DNA of 64,000 nt from Nitrosomonas eutropha (GTDB lineage Bacteria > Pseudomonadota > Gammaproteobacteria > Burkholderiales > Nitrosomonadaceae), in assembly GCF_900116685.1 (NCBI RefSeq), contig NZ_FPBL01000004.1, forward strand, positions 1 through 64,000, in the 5' to 3' direction. Under the pieces are notes generated by a model. It searched no databases and was not told the origin of the DNA. It worked only from the letters and a program-made list of their open reading frames with translations. Positions 36,422-44,350 of this stretch are shown here, piece by piece. Position 1 is the stretch's first letter, and every line of letters begins with the position of its first letter. A program made the position numbers and the translations under genes.

Positions 36422-36768
36422 TGTTCAGTAGATTCCGTTCTGTCCATCCGCTCAAGCTCCTGAAACATCGTTACGGATTCCTCAATGTGCGCCTGAAAGT
36501 AGCAACGCAGGATATCCAGAACTTCAATAAGAAGTGGATCACGCACCGTATAAAAAACCTGATTGCCTTCTTTGCGCGCAACGACAACATGTTTGGTGCG
36601 CAAAACGGCTAGATGCTGTGAAGCATTGGCTTGCTCCAGTGCTAATTTTTCGATAATAGCACCGGCAGATAACTCACCTTCTCGTAACACTTCTACGATA
36701 GCGATGCGTGTTGGGTGTGCCAGTGCCTGAAAAACACTGGCCTTGAATTGTCGCAACACATCTGACAT
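36418..36768 (-). CDS. ArsR family transcriptional repressor
   Basis: From the ATG at 36768 the 116-residue protein is a winged-helix ArsR/SmtB regulator: FQALAHPTRIAIVEVLREGELSAGAI, LEQANASQHLAVLRTKHVVVARKEGNQVFYTV, then LIEVLDILRCYFQ. It has only one Cys, in the C-terminal helix, so the two-Cys sulfide or persulfide sensor arrangement of BigR-like proteins is not present, and no metal site is obvious. Its stop overlaps the sulP start by 4 bp, so it probably controls that transporter and itself. A longer upstream frame adds a Tyr/His-rich leader that runs through the operator and is rejected. Confidence 0.9.
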   Translation of the reverse strand: MSDVLRQFKASVFQALAHPTRIAIVEVLREGELSAGAIIEKLALEQANASQHLAVLRTKHVVVARKEGNQVFYTVRDPLLIEVLDILRCYFQAHIEESVTMFQELERMDRTESTEQ

Positions 36769-36828
36769 TGAAACACCTGCTGTTGAAATAGAAGGATGAA
36801 AGTGTAATGTTGTATTTGTATATTCGCA

Positions 36829-36856
36829 ATATAGAATATATTTATGAATTCTATAT
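36829..36856. promoter_or_regulatory. Inverted repeat, probable ArsR operator
   Basis: ATATAGAAT (36829-36837) and ATTCTATAT (36848-36856) form a perfect 9-bp inverted repeat with a 10-base spacer, centred about 75 bp upstream of the ArsR start. AT-rich palindromes of this type are typical ArsR/SmtB operators. The position fits autorepression of the arsR-sulP unit. Confidence 0.6.
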
Positions 36857-37040
36857 GTGGATGAAACAGACAAAAGATAGTGAGGATTGCTGGTAAATAC
36901 ACGATATGCTGCCGCGCCATCCTGCAATCTTCCCGCAGTGACTGGATTTTACAGAAGTGACATCAGATGGATAAAGAGAAGATCAGTTGCGGGGTGTGAT
37001 AATCGTATTTCCAGGTGTTCAATCCGGTATCTTGATCGCC

Positions 37041-38138
37041 TCAATCCGGATCCTGATTCCGACTAATCTGTATTTTTTCCTTTGTAATTTCCTGGATGCT
37101 GGTGGTGCCGGTCAGCGCCATGGTCAGTTCCAGTTCATCGCGCAGCAGGCGAATGACATGCGCCACACCGATGGCGCCTGCTGTGGCCAACCCCCAGATG
37201 TAGGGGCGGCCAATCATGACTGCATCCGCGCCCAAGGCGAGTGCCTTGTAAATATCTCGTCCATTGCGAATGCCGCTGTCGAACAGTACCTTTCCCCGGC
37301 CGGAGATGGTGCGGACGATTGGCGGCAGGTGGGCAAGGCTTGCCGGTGCGCCATCCAGGACACGTCCACCGTGGTTGGAGACTACCAGCCCATCGCATCC
37401 CAGATTGATCACTTTTTCGGCATCCTCCGGGTGCAGCATGCCTTTGACTAGCAATGGTAGCGAGATCTGATCCCGCAACCAGGCGAGATCCTCCCAACGT
37501 GGAGCTTGCGCCATCCAGCCGTCGAATACCTGGCTTTGTTGCGGTGATAGCGTTGGAAAGGGTGTGGGAAAATCCAGGTTTACTGGTCGGATGGCGGCTG
37601 GTAGCTGGATGGTTGCCTGTTTGATCGGGGCATCCACTGTGAACACGATAGTGCTGTAACCTGCTGCAATGGCTCGCTGCAGCAATTTCAGTGTTCGCTC
37701 ACGATTTTCCTGCCAGTACAGCTGAAACCATAAGGGTTGTCCGGCTGCGCTGATAATGTCTTCCAGCGTTTGACTCGCCAGGCTGCTGACGCAGAACTGC
37801 CCTTCCTGCGCACTGGCTGCCATAGCACTGGCAGATTCTCCGTGTGGGTGGTACAGGCGCTGGTAAGCTAATGGCGCCAGAATGACGGGGTGGGTGAGCG
37901 TTTGCCCAAACAGGGTGATTTGCGTATGACCGCTGCGCACATCGGACAGTGGCCGTGGAATGAGATGAATTGAATCGAATACGTGAAGGTTAGCTTGCAG
38001 GCTGACATTATTAGCACTGCCTTCTTCCAGATAGCGCCAGATTTCAGGTGGCAGGCGTTCTTTGGCATAAGAGAGGTAATCGGATGGGCTGTGTATGCCT
38101 TCCGGGACAGTTGAGAGTTTAGGTAACAGCTCGTTCAT
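37041..38138 (-). CDS. FMN-dependent 2-hydroxyacid oxidase/dehydrogenase (lactate-type)
   Basis: This TIM-barrel flavoenzyme oxidises L-2-hydroxy acids to 2-oxo acids. The 365-residue protein shows the family landmarks PVILAPLAYQRLYHP, WFQLYWQENRERTLKLLQRA, TVDAPI, LLVKGMLHPEDA, the catalytic SNHGGRVLDGAPA (His and Arg), VLFDSGIRNGRDIYKALALGADAVMIGRP, and ELELTMALTGTTSI. Lactate or glycolate oxidation cannot be told apart from sequence alone. It is monocistronic. The intergenic repeat cluster lies upstream of its start. Confidence 0.88.
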   Translation of the reverse strand: MNELLPKLSTVPEGIHSPSDYLSYAKERLPPEIWRYLEEGSANNVSLQANLHVFDSIHLIPRPLSDVRSGHTQITLFGQTLTHPVILAPLAYQRLYHPHGESASAMAASAQEGQFCVSSLASQTLEDIISAAGQPLWFQLYWQENRERTLKLLQRAIAAGYSTIVFTVDAPIKQATIQLPAAIRPVNLDFPTPFPTLSPQQSQVFDGWMAQAPRWEDLAWLRDQISLPLLVKGMLHPEDAEKVINLGCDGLVVSNHGGRVLDGAPASLAHLPPIVRTISGRGKVLFDSGIRNGRDIYKALALGADAVMIGRPYIWGLATAGAIGVAHVIRLLRDELELTMALTGTTSIQEITKEKIQISRNQDPD

Positions 38139-38263
38139 TTTGAAAGTGCTGACTTATTTTGTTATCCTGCGGTCATCAGATTGCGGTGATTCAGATATCC
38201 CTGGTAGTGATGTTTCCGGATCATTTTCTACTTTGTTATATCCGTAAAGACCGTCACTTTCTT

Positions 38264-38377
38264 CGTCATTGCAAAAATCTGCAGGATTGAAGCAATCCGG
38301 CAAACATTAGCAGATTGTACAGGAATGCCCTTATCTTCATTCTGGATTGCTTCCTGCTTCCTTCGCAGTCGCAATGA
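38264..38377. repeat. Fold-back intergenic repeat, copy A
   Basis: The left end CGTCATTGC (38264-38272) and the hairpin GGATTG-AAG-CAATCC (38284-38298) are mirrored at the right end by CTGGATTGCTTC (from 38342) and GCAATGA (38371-38377). This is two copies of one unit in opposite orientation, flanking about 40 bp of unrelated sequence, as in many bacterial palindromic intergenic repeats. Confidence 0.7.
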
Positions 38378-38529
38378 ACTGTACTTTGTGTCAAGCGAAT
38401 TCTGGTGAAAACACCACATTTTTCGTAGCAACTATAAAAGCAAAAGCCTGACGCAATAATTTATGCGTAATTGCGATACCAATTCCCCTTGGGTGGTTTA
38501 CCTGCGAACTGCAACCACCTTCTCCGTCT

Positions 38530-38615
38530 TCGCGAGCAGCGAAGCTGCGTGGCGATCCAGTTCTTCTGTTGCGATCGTTGCTGGATTGCTTCGGCGCTGC
38601 GCTTTTCGCAATGAC
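38530..38615. repeat. Fold-back intergenic repeat, copy B
   Basis: The left arm (38530-38560, with CGCGAGCAGCGAAGC and GCGATCCAG) is an imperfect inverted copy of the right arm (38581-38615, CTGGATTGCTTCGGCGCTGC then CGCAATGACG). The two are separated by 20 bp and belong to the same repeat family as copy A. Confidence 0.7.
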
Positions 38616-38625
38616 GGGGTGGGGT

Positions 38626-38662
38626 GTCGTTGCAAAACCTAAGGGGTTGAGGCAACCCGGTT
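38626..38662 (+). repeat. Single repeat unit, copy C, with compensated hairpin
   Basis: TGTCGTTGCAAAA followed by the hairpin GGGTTG-AGG-CAACCC (38644-38658) and GG aligns with the left unit of copy A. The A-T pair at the third stem position in copy A is a G-C pair here, with both sides changed. Confidence 0.6.
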
Positions 38663-38673
38663 GGTGTGCTTTA

Positions 38674-39357
38674 TCAGCTTTCAGCCCATTGCCGCAGCAG
38701 GTTGTGGTAGGTACCGGTGAGACTGACAACCGCTTCGGTTTCGCCAATGTTTTGGCGCAATTGCAGCAATGCCATATCCATTTCATACAACAGGCGACGT
38801 TGATCGGGATCACGCACCATGCTTTGAATGAACATGAAGCAGGCAATCCGTTCGCCACGTGTGACCGGCGTGACCTGATGAACAGAAGAAGAGGGGTATA
38901 TCACCATGCTTCCCGCCTGCAGTTTCACACTTTGCTGACCAAAGGTATCGTTAATCACCAGTTCACCACCATCGTAGGTTTGTGGGTCGGACAGGAACAG
39001 GGTGGCGGATACATCCGCGCGCACGTAGCCGCCGCCATCCGGCAACATACGCATGGCGTTGTCCACATGGAAGCCGTAATGATTGGTTTTTCCGCTGTAG
39101 CGGTTGAAAAATGGCGGCATGATTTTCTTTGGCAGGGTTGCCGTGAAGAACAGGGCATTACGGTTCAATGCCCCTAACACCAGTCTGCGCAGCACTGCCA
39201 TTTGTGGGGAATCTTCCGGTAATTGCTGATTATTTTTGACCTTGGCAGCCTGGGTGCCGGCGGTTACCAGGCCACTCACCCAGGCAGATTCAGCTAACAG
39301 AGCGTTTGCTGCTGCGAGCTCCTCTTCAGTTAATACATTGTCGATTGCCAGCAGCAC
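38674..39357 (-). CDS. Fe(II)/2-oxoglutarate-dependent PKHD-type hydroxylase (PiuC/YbiX)
   Basis: The 227-residue protein is a PKHD-type dioxygenase: N-terminal MLLAIDNVLTEEELAAANAL, the metal site HYGFHVDNAMR (His and Asp) and distal His in SSSVHQVTPVTRGERIACFMF, where the Arg binds 2-oxoglutarate, then WIQS-type FIQSMVRD and RRLLYEMD. PiuC/YbiX genes commonly lie next to Fiu/PiuA-like catecholate-siderophore receptors, as here (28 bp downstream of the receptor). The substrate is unknown. Iron regulation through the receptor promoter is likely. Confidence 0.9.
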   Translation of the reverse strand: MLLAIDNVLTEEELAAANALLAESAWVSGLVTAGTQAAKVKNNQQLPEDSPQMAVLRRLVLGALNRNALFFTATLPKKIMPPFFNRYSGKTNHYGFHVDNAMRMLPDGGGYVRADVSATLFLSDPQTYDGGELVINDTFGQQSVKLQAGSMVIYPSSSVHQVTPVTRGERIACFMFIQSMVRDPDQRRLLYEMDMALLQLRQNIGETEAVVSLTGTYHNLLRQWAES

Positions 39358-39384
39358 TTGATTATATTTCCGGTCAGGACTAAA

Positions 39385-41595
39385 TCAGAATTTGTATTCA
39401 GCCGTCATGATAACTCTGCGACGCTGGCCAGGGATGGTAAATGGGCCGTTGTCATAGATGGCATCATAGTAGGTTGTGTTGAACACGTTCTGTACATTCA
39501 GCCGCATGGCCCATCTCGGTTGTTCGTAAGCCACCATCGCATCCCAGCGCATGTAAGCAGGTGCAGTGTTCGGATGGAATTTGGTTTCACCCGGCAAGGT
39601 GGGGATTGGGCCGGTGCCGCTTGGATTGTAACCGTAACGCTTGCCTTTAACCTCAACACCACCGCCAATTTTCCAGCCGTAGGGCAGCTTGTAGGTAGTC
39701 CACAGGTTGAATGTGTAAGGCGGAGTATTGCGCGGACGTCTGCCTTTATAGTCAGGGTTGGCTGAAGTCAGAACGCCTGTTGTGGCGTTGACGTTTTCAG
39801 CAACTTCCAGAATCTCCGGATCCATCAGAGCAAGTCCGGAGAAGACTTCCCAGTTGGGTGTAATACGGCCTGCCAGCTCCAGTTCAATGCCGTTTGTACG
39901 GCGCTTTTTGGTAAGAATTGCCGCAGTGGATTCCAGGTCAGTATTGCGCTCCCATTTCTTTTCCGCATGATAAAGCGCTGTACGCAATGCCAGATCACCA
40001 TCGAACAATAGCCATTTGGCACCAATTTCTTTGACATTACTGCGTTCCGGTGGCAAAGGTTGAACGGTGAGTTGGTACAAATCGGCTGTCGGGCTGAATG
40101 AACTGCTGGACGCCATATAGATATGGGATTGATCCGAAAAGTGGTAGGACAGTGCTGCGCGCGTACTCCATTGACCATAATTCAGCTTGGGAGAGGTTGC
40201 GCTGGAATATGTTGCCCGCATTTCATCGCGTCTTCCTCCCAGTGTGAGTTTCCACTTGGGGATGAATTCAACCGTATTCTGTACATATACTGCGTAAGTA
40301 TCGGAATTAAATTCGACTGGAATTCCTGCTGAGTTGGCTTTGTAAGGCCGGAACAGAGGCGGATTAGCTGACGTGGTTCCACCGAAATTCTGCAGGGAAT
40401 GGCGGAAGCTGTCTTCATTGAGATATTCTCCACCCAGCAGGAAGTCGTGGTTCATGCCAAACAAGTGAAACCGATGGTTATAGTCTGTCTGTACCGTTAT
40501 GGTCTTGTAATTCATGGAGCGAGTTGGGCCACCACTACACGATGTGGGTGTGTTACATATCTTGCCTTCGGCGTTGGGTGCAATAGTCAGGCTGGGGGTA
40601 CGTGCCCAGTAACTGCGTTCATAGTCTGCATAACGTACTTGCGTGCGCCATTCACTGGCGGGTGAGAAGCGGTGGGTAAAGCTGGCAGTTGAAATGTTAA
40701 CCGTACCTTTATCGAACGTGCTGTTGGTACCCCAGTAATATTTTACCGGGAATTTTTCCTGTGGTTTGCGTGTTGTGCTGTCAAAACTTACGCCATAATC
40801 AGGCTTGTCATCTACTGTGGTGTAGATATGGCTCAGAATAAGTTCGTTGTCGGTGTTAAGCCCGATTCCCAGGCTGGCGGCGACCCCATCCCGTTCCAGT
40901 GTCGGTCTGTCATTGGCTGCCGGGTTTTTACGCCAGCCGCCGTCAAACCGTTTCATCCCATTGAAGCGGAAGGCGATGGTATCAGTGATTTGTTTGTTGA
41001 AATCACCGGTCATCTCATAATAGCCATACATACCCACACTACCGGTAATTTTCCCTCTGTCTCCCAGATGCGGCACCTTGCTGACCTGGTTGATAACACC
41101 ACCGGCCTGACCACGCCCAAACATCATTGCTCCGGCACCACGCAATACGTCTATTTGTTCCAGATAGAAAGTTTCACGGTTGTACTGTGCCGTATCGCGA
41201 ATACCATCCAGATAAATATCACCAAAGGTGTAGAAGCCACGCAACATCATGTTATCACCGGAACGGCCGCCCTCGGCAGCGTTGAAAGTCAGGCCAGCCA
41301 CGTTGCGCAGCGCATCCTTGAGTGAGCTGACCTGCTGGTCTTGCATCAATTGGTTGGTGACGGTCGTCACTGCCTGGGGGATGTCGTGTGGATCCTGCAA
41401 TGTTTTGCCGACACGGGTAGTGGTGGCACGGTATCCGTCCTTTTCAGCTTCGGCACCTGCTTCTACTTTGATGGTAGGGAGAACAGGCGTTTTTTTGGGG
41501 TAATCATCTCCTTCTGCCGCAAAAGCACTGATTGACAGCCCGCCGACCATCAGGGCAGCGCCGAGGGGGAGCAATGTTTTTGGTGGTTGTGGCAT
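39385..41595 (-). CDS. TonB-dependent siderophore receptor (Fiu/PiuA-like)
   Basis: This 736-residue outer-membrane receptor has a signal peptide (ending SISAFAAEGD), a TonB-box-like PTIKVEAG, a plug domain with DIPQAVTTVTNQLMQDQ, LRNVAGLTFNAAEGG, FGDIYLDGIRDTAQYNRETF and the segment GRGQAGGVINQVSK, then a long beta-barrel ending VIMTAEYKF with C-terminal Phe. The plug resembles catecholate receptors such as Fiu. Uptake of ferric siderophores made by other bacteria is the likely role. A strong promoter with a Fur-like site lies about 220 bp upstream. Confidence 0.94.
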   Translation of the reverse strand: MPQPPKTLLPLGAALMVGGLSISAFAAEGDDYPKKTPVLPTIKVEAGAEAEKDGYRATTTRVGKTLQDPHDIPQAVTTVTNQLMQDQQVSSLKDALRNVAGLTFNAAEGGRSGDNMMLRGFYTFGDIYLDGIRDTAQYNRETFYLEQIDVLRGAGAMMFGRGQAGGVINQVSKVPHLGDRGKITGSVGMYGYYEMTGDFNKQITDTIAFRFNGMKRFDGGWRKNPAANDRPTLERDGVAASLGIGLNTDNELILSHIYTTVDDKPDYGVSFDSTTRKPQEKFPVKYYWGTNSTFDKGTVNISTASFTHRFSPASEWRTQVRYADYERSYWARTPSLTIAPNAEGKICNTPTSCSGGPTRSMNYKTITVQTDYNHRFHLFGMNHDFLLGGEYLNEDSFRHSLQNFGGTTSANPPLFRPYKANSAGIPVEFNSDTYAVYVQNTVEFIPKWKLTLGGRRDEMRATYSSATSPKLNYGQWSTRAALSYHFSDQSHIYMASSSSFSPTADLYQLTVQPLPPERSNVKEIGAKWLLFDGDLALRTALYHAEKKWERNTDLESTAAILTKKRRTNGIELELAGRITPNWEVFSGLALMDPEILEVAENVNATTGVLTSANPDYKGRRPRNTPPYTFNLWTTYKLPYGWKIGGGVEVKGKRYGYNPSGTGPIPTLPGETKFHPNTAPAYMRWDAMVAYEQPRWAMRLNVQNVFNTTYYDAIYDNGPFTIPGQRRRVIMTAEYKF

Positions 41596-42041
41596 TTAAT
41601 TTCCTTTTGACAAAATTATTGGCTGGCTTGCAGCTAGCAGCTGAAAAATACAAACAGAGATCATTTGTGTTCAGGGATTAATCCTTGATTACAGTATTAT
41701 CGTGACGAAACGGTTGGGTATTACAGGTATGCACATGGCATCAATCGAGCGGGGATTACGCACCCGGAAACGGTGAGCCTGTATGCATCAAAATATCTTT
41801 CTTATAAACTCGTTAATGAGAATAATTATAGTTAATGTTAACATTAGTATCAATATTTTTATGCTTTATGGGAACTATTTGAAATAGATACTTTGCCGGA
41901 TGGGAAAAAATGATAGTGGTTGAATCATTGCAATAGAGATAGTTTGATAAAAGCGAATATTCTTTCCGGGTGCAATGATTAAAACCGGGATGCCGCCAGG
42001 TTCGTTTTGATGCAGAAAATCGATTTATTCAAGGCTGATTA
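41596..42041. other. 446-bp divergent intergenic region (receptor / TSUP gene)
   Basis: The region holds the receptor promoter and Fur-like site near its middle, a leader of about 220 nt for the receptor on the minus strand, and about 190 bp of AT-rich DNA before the TSUP gene. No ORF or structured RNA was recognised. Confidence 0.6.
41815..41853 (-). promoter_or_regulatory. Sigma-70 promoter overlapped by a Fur-like box
   Basis: On the minus strand TTGATA (41853-41848) is followed after exactly 17 bases by TATAAT (41830-41825), a near-consensus promoter directed at the TonB receptor. AATGAGAATAATTATAGTT (plus strand 41815-41833) matches 11 of 19 positions of the Fur consensus and covers the -10 box and start region. 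Repression by iron-loaded Fur is therefore expected. Confidence 0.6.
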
Positions 42042-43100
42042 ATGTTATTGAAGATAGCGTTGCTTTTTCCTGGCATAGTTTTAACTTTCTGGGTCAGTGC
42101 TATATGTGGAGGGGGAGCCAGCCTGATTCTGATCCCACTGCTTAGCTTGCTTCTTCCTGCTTCGCTGATCCCTTTTTCGCTGACGCTGGGTACATTTGCC
42201 AGTGCAGCATCACGTATCGTTGTTTTCAGAAAACACGTCAATACCCGGATATTTTTCTGGTTTATTCCGTTCTCCATTCCGGCGGTGCTTCTGGGGGCGT
42301 GGTTAATCAAGTTTATCAATCCCCTATATCTTCAATTTGGGGTAGCTTTGTTTCTCTTGTTTAATATTCCGCAGCTATTGCAGTCGGGGAAAGAACTACA
42401 AAAAGGTGAAAAACCTTACCCCAATTACATGCTGGCTCTGGTTGGCTTCCTGTGTGGTTTTGTTTCAGGGGTGATCGGGGCGGTGGGGTTGCTTTTTAAT
42501 CGTTTTTATTTGAGATATGGATTAAGCAAGGAAGAGATTATCGCAACCCGAGCTGCCAATGAGGTATACCTGCATGTGATAAAACTGGTTGTTTATACTT
42601 CACTTGATCTGTATTCGGAAGCGGCCTTGAGCTTGGGGTTGTTGATAGCGCTGGCAGCCGTCGTATCTTCTTTTTCCATAAAGTTTATCTTGCCTCTGAT
42701 CAGCAATTTTGTTTTTAGAAAAGCTGGATATGGCGCGATGGTAGCCTCGGGTTTTATCATGCTGTTCAGTACGTCGTCCCATATCATCGAGCAAGATAAT
42801 CTGAACTTTATTTCACAAAATAAAGGATATGAAAATGAGGTTGCGATTTCATGGCGCAACAGTCATTTTGTACTCGAATATGACGTCAAGGATGGTAAGT
42901 TTGGAATTGAATGGCCGGTTGGTTATGAGGATTTGCCTCAGGATCTGAAGCGGTACTTTGATGAATTGAAGGATCAGTATGACAAAATACTGCTTGAAAA
43001 AGTTTTCAGGTTTCAAGGAGTATCCAGCTATGAGTTTTATTGCTATAAGAATGACGCACTTACCAGGATAGATTTTAAATCCGTTCTGACAGCGAGATGA
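42042..43100 (+). CDS. TSUP (TauE/SafE) family permease with a C-terminal soluble extension
   Basis: The first 240 or so of 352 residues form a TSUP anion exporter with about eight helices: VSAICGGGASLILIPLLSLL, TLGTFASAASRIVVFRKHV, GFLCGFVSGVIGAVGLLFNRF and ATRAANEVYLHVIKLVVY. The last 100 residues are hydrophilic (from about HIIEQDNLNF) with aromatic beta-strand character and end EFYCYKNDALTRIDF. Such an extension is unusual for TSUP proteins, which are typically near 250 residues. The transported anion (sulfite, sulfoacetate or similar) is unknown. The gene is followed after 17 bp by a DUF3147 gene. Confidence 0.85.
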   Translation: MLLKIALLFPGIVLTFWVSAICGGGASLILIPLLSLLLPASLIPFSLTLGTFASAASRIVVFRKHVNTRIFFWFIPFSIPAVLLGAWLIKFINPLYLQFGVALFLLFNIPQLLQSGKELQKGEKPYPNYMLALVGFLCGFVSGVIGAVGLLFNRFYLRYGLSKEEIIATRAANEVYLHVIKLVVYTSLDLYSEAALSLGLLIALAAVVSSFSIKFILPLISNFVFRKAGYGAMVASGFIMLFSTSSHIIEQDNLNFISQNKGYENEVAISWRNSHFVLEYDVKDGKFGIEWPVGYEDLPQDLKRYFDELKDQYDKILLEKVFRFQGVSSYEFYCYKNDALTRIDFKSVLTAR

Positions 43101-43117
43101 AATACGGTTAGTAAATC

Positions 43118-43468
43118 ATGTGGCAATATGTCATCAAAATTTTTATTACAGTTGTTCTGGTTGTGGCTGTTTCCGAGATCAGTCAGCGCAGCTCGTTTTG
43201 GGGTGCAATTATTGCATCCTTGCCGATCACTTCGCTGCTTGCGTTCATATGGCTCTACACCGGCACTGGCGATATTGAAGTTGTGGTGAAGCTTTCATAC
43301 AGCATTTTCTGGCTTGTCCTGGCATCGTTACCGTTGTTCCTGGTGTTGCCCGCCCTGCTCAGCCACGGCATCATGTTCTGGCCTGCGCTTGCAATCGCGT
43401 GTGGTGTTACGGTCGTCGTATATCTCAGTTTGATCTGGGTACTGGGGCGTTTTAATGTGCAGCTGTAA
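43118..43468 (+). CDS. DUF3147 membrane protein
   Basis: The 116-residue protein is four hydrophobic helices with short loops, containing ITVVLVVAVSEISQRSSFWGAIIASLPITSLL-type sequence that matches the DUF3147 family by pattern: VSEISQRSSFWGAIIASLP and FWLVLASLPLFLVLPALL. The function is unknown. It lies 17 bp after the TSUP gene and is likely co-transcribed. A hairpin terminator follows. Confidence 0.75.
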   Translation: MWQYVIKIFITVVLVVAVSEISQRSSFWGAIIASLPITSLLAFIWLYTGTGDIEVVVKLSYSIFWLVLASLPLFLVLPALLSHGIMFWPALAIACGVTVVVYLSLIWVLGRFNVQL

Positions 43469-43503
43469 ATATTTGCTATATATGCCACTTCACTCAAGAT
43501 CCT

Positions 43504-43530
43504 GTCCGGCCAGGTAGATGCTGACCGGAC
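43504..43530. terminator. Bidirectional hairpin between DUF3147 gene and Sel1 gene
   Basis: GTCCGGCCAG (43504-43513) pairs with CTGACCGGAC (43521-43530) with one mismatch and a 7-base loop. It sits between two convergent genes and is followed by TTTA, so it may serve as a terminator in both directions. The T tract is short. Confidence 0.55.
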
Positions 43531-43544
43531 TTTACTTGACTCGG

Positions 43545-44243
43545 TTATTTTTGTTCACCCGTAGATTTTTTGTGATCTTTCTGTGAGGTGCGGATGGCTT
43601 CCAGATTTTTTATGGCTTCTTCATTTCCCTGTTTGGCAGCTTTTTCAAACCATTCGATTGCTTTATCGGTATTTTGCTCAACGCCTTCCCCCAGCAGGTA
43701 AATCACACCCAGATTATTTTGTGCGTCAATATTTCCCTGTTCGGCAGATTTAGTGAACAGTTCTACCGCCTTGGCCTTGTCTTGGGGAACGCCTTCGCCG
43801 GTGAAATACAGTAACCCGAGGTTAAATTGTGCATCAGCATGACCTTGCTCGGCTGCCCGATAGAACCATCCTGCCGCAGCTTCCGGATCTTTACTTAGAG
43901 GGTTTCCATGGGCATCGTGTGAAACGGCTTCTCCTGAGAAATACATGGAGCCCAAGCCGTTTTGTGCTTCTGCATCGCCAGCTTCTGCTTTTTTACGCAG
44001 ATTCAGGAAACGTTGCTCGGGAGTTAGGCCATCATCCAGTGTTGGCATGATTTTTTTCTTCAATTCATCTTGTTCTTTTTCAGACAAACCTTCTTTCAGA
44101 AATGATGGAAGTTCACCAGCAGTGGTGGATTCACCCATCAGTGCGATTTCCGATTCGTCAGTTGTCGTTTTTTCGGAGGAGTTCTTGTTTCCACAGCCAG
44201 TAGCCAACAGGAGCGCTGCGAAAAGAACTGCGATAGTTTTCAT
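43545..44243 (-). CDS. Sel1-repeat lipoprotein
   Basis: The 232-residue precursor has a lipobox (LLLATGCGNKNSS, Cys at residue 17), then a Glu/Lys-rich region, and about four Sel1-type TPR repeats from residue 85: AEAGDAEAQNGLGSMYFSGE, GWFYRAAEQGHADAQFNLG, KSAEQGNIDAQNNLGVIYL and WFEKAAKQGNEEAI. Sel1 proteins mediate protein-protein contacts. The partner is unknown. It follows dgt on the same strand with a gap of about 107 bp. Confidence 0.88.
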   Translation of the reverse strand: MKTIAVLFAALLLATGCGNKNSSEKTTTDESEIALMGESTTAGELPSFLKEGLSEKEQDELKKKIMPTLDDGLTPEQRFLNLRKKAEAGDAEAQNGLGSMYFSGEAVSHDAHGNPLSKDPEAAAGWFYRAAEQGHADAQFNLGLLYFTGEGVPQDKAKAVELFTKSAEQGNIDAQNNLGVIYLLGEGVEQNTDKAIEWFEKAAKQGNEEAIKNLEAIRTSQKDHKKSTGEQK

Positions 44244-44350
44244 GCTGTTTTCCTTTTTCTCTGATTAATTGGATAAAGATCAACCGGATGGCTCCGGTGT
44301 TGTTTCATTGGCTGATTTTTTGTATTTCGTTGAATAGTAATGCGATTAGT

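Larger units (their letters stand above)
38139..38673. other. 535-bp non-coding region made largely of dispersed fold-back repeats
   Basis: No gene is supported here. The region separates two minus-strand genes and contains three related repeat elements listed separately. Apparent short frames across it read through the repeats and have no protein character. Confidence 0.7.

Noticed and set aside
36769-36927. N-terminal extension of the ArsR protein
   Set aside because: It would translate through the palindromic operator and has no homology to the family.
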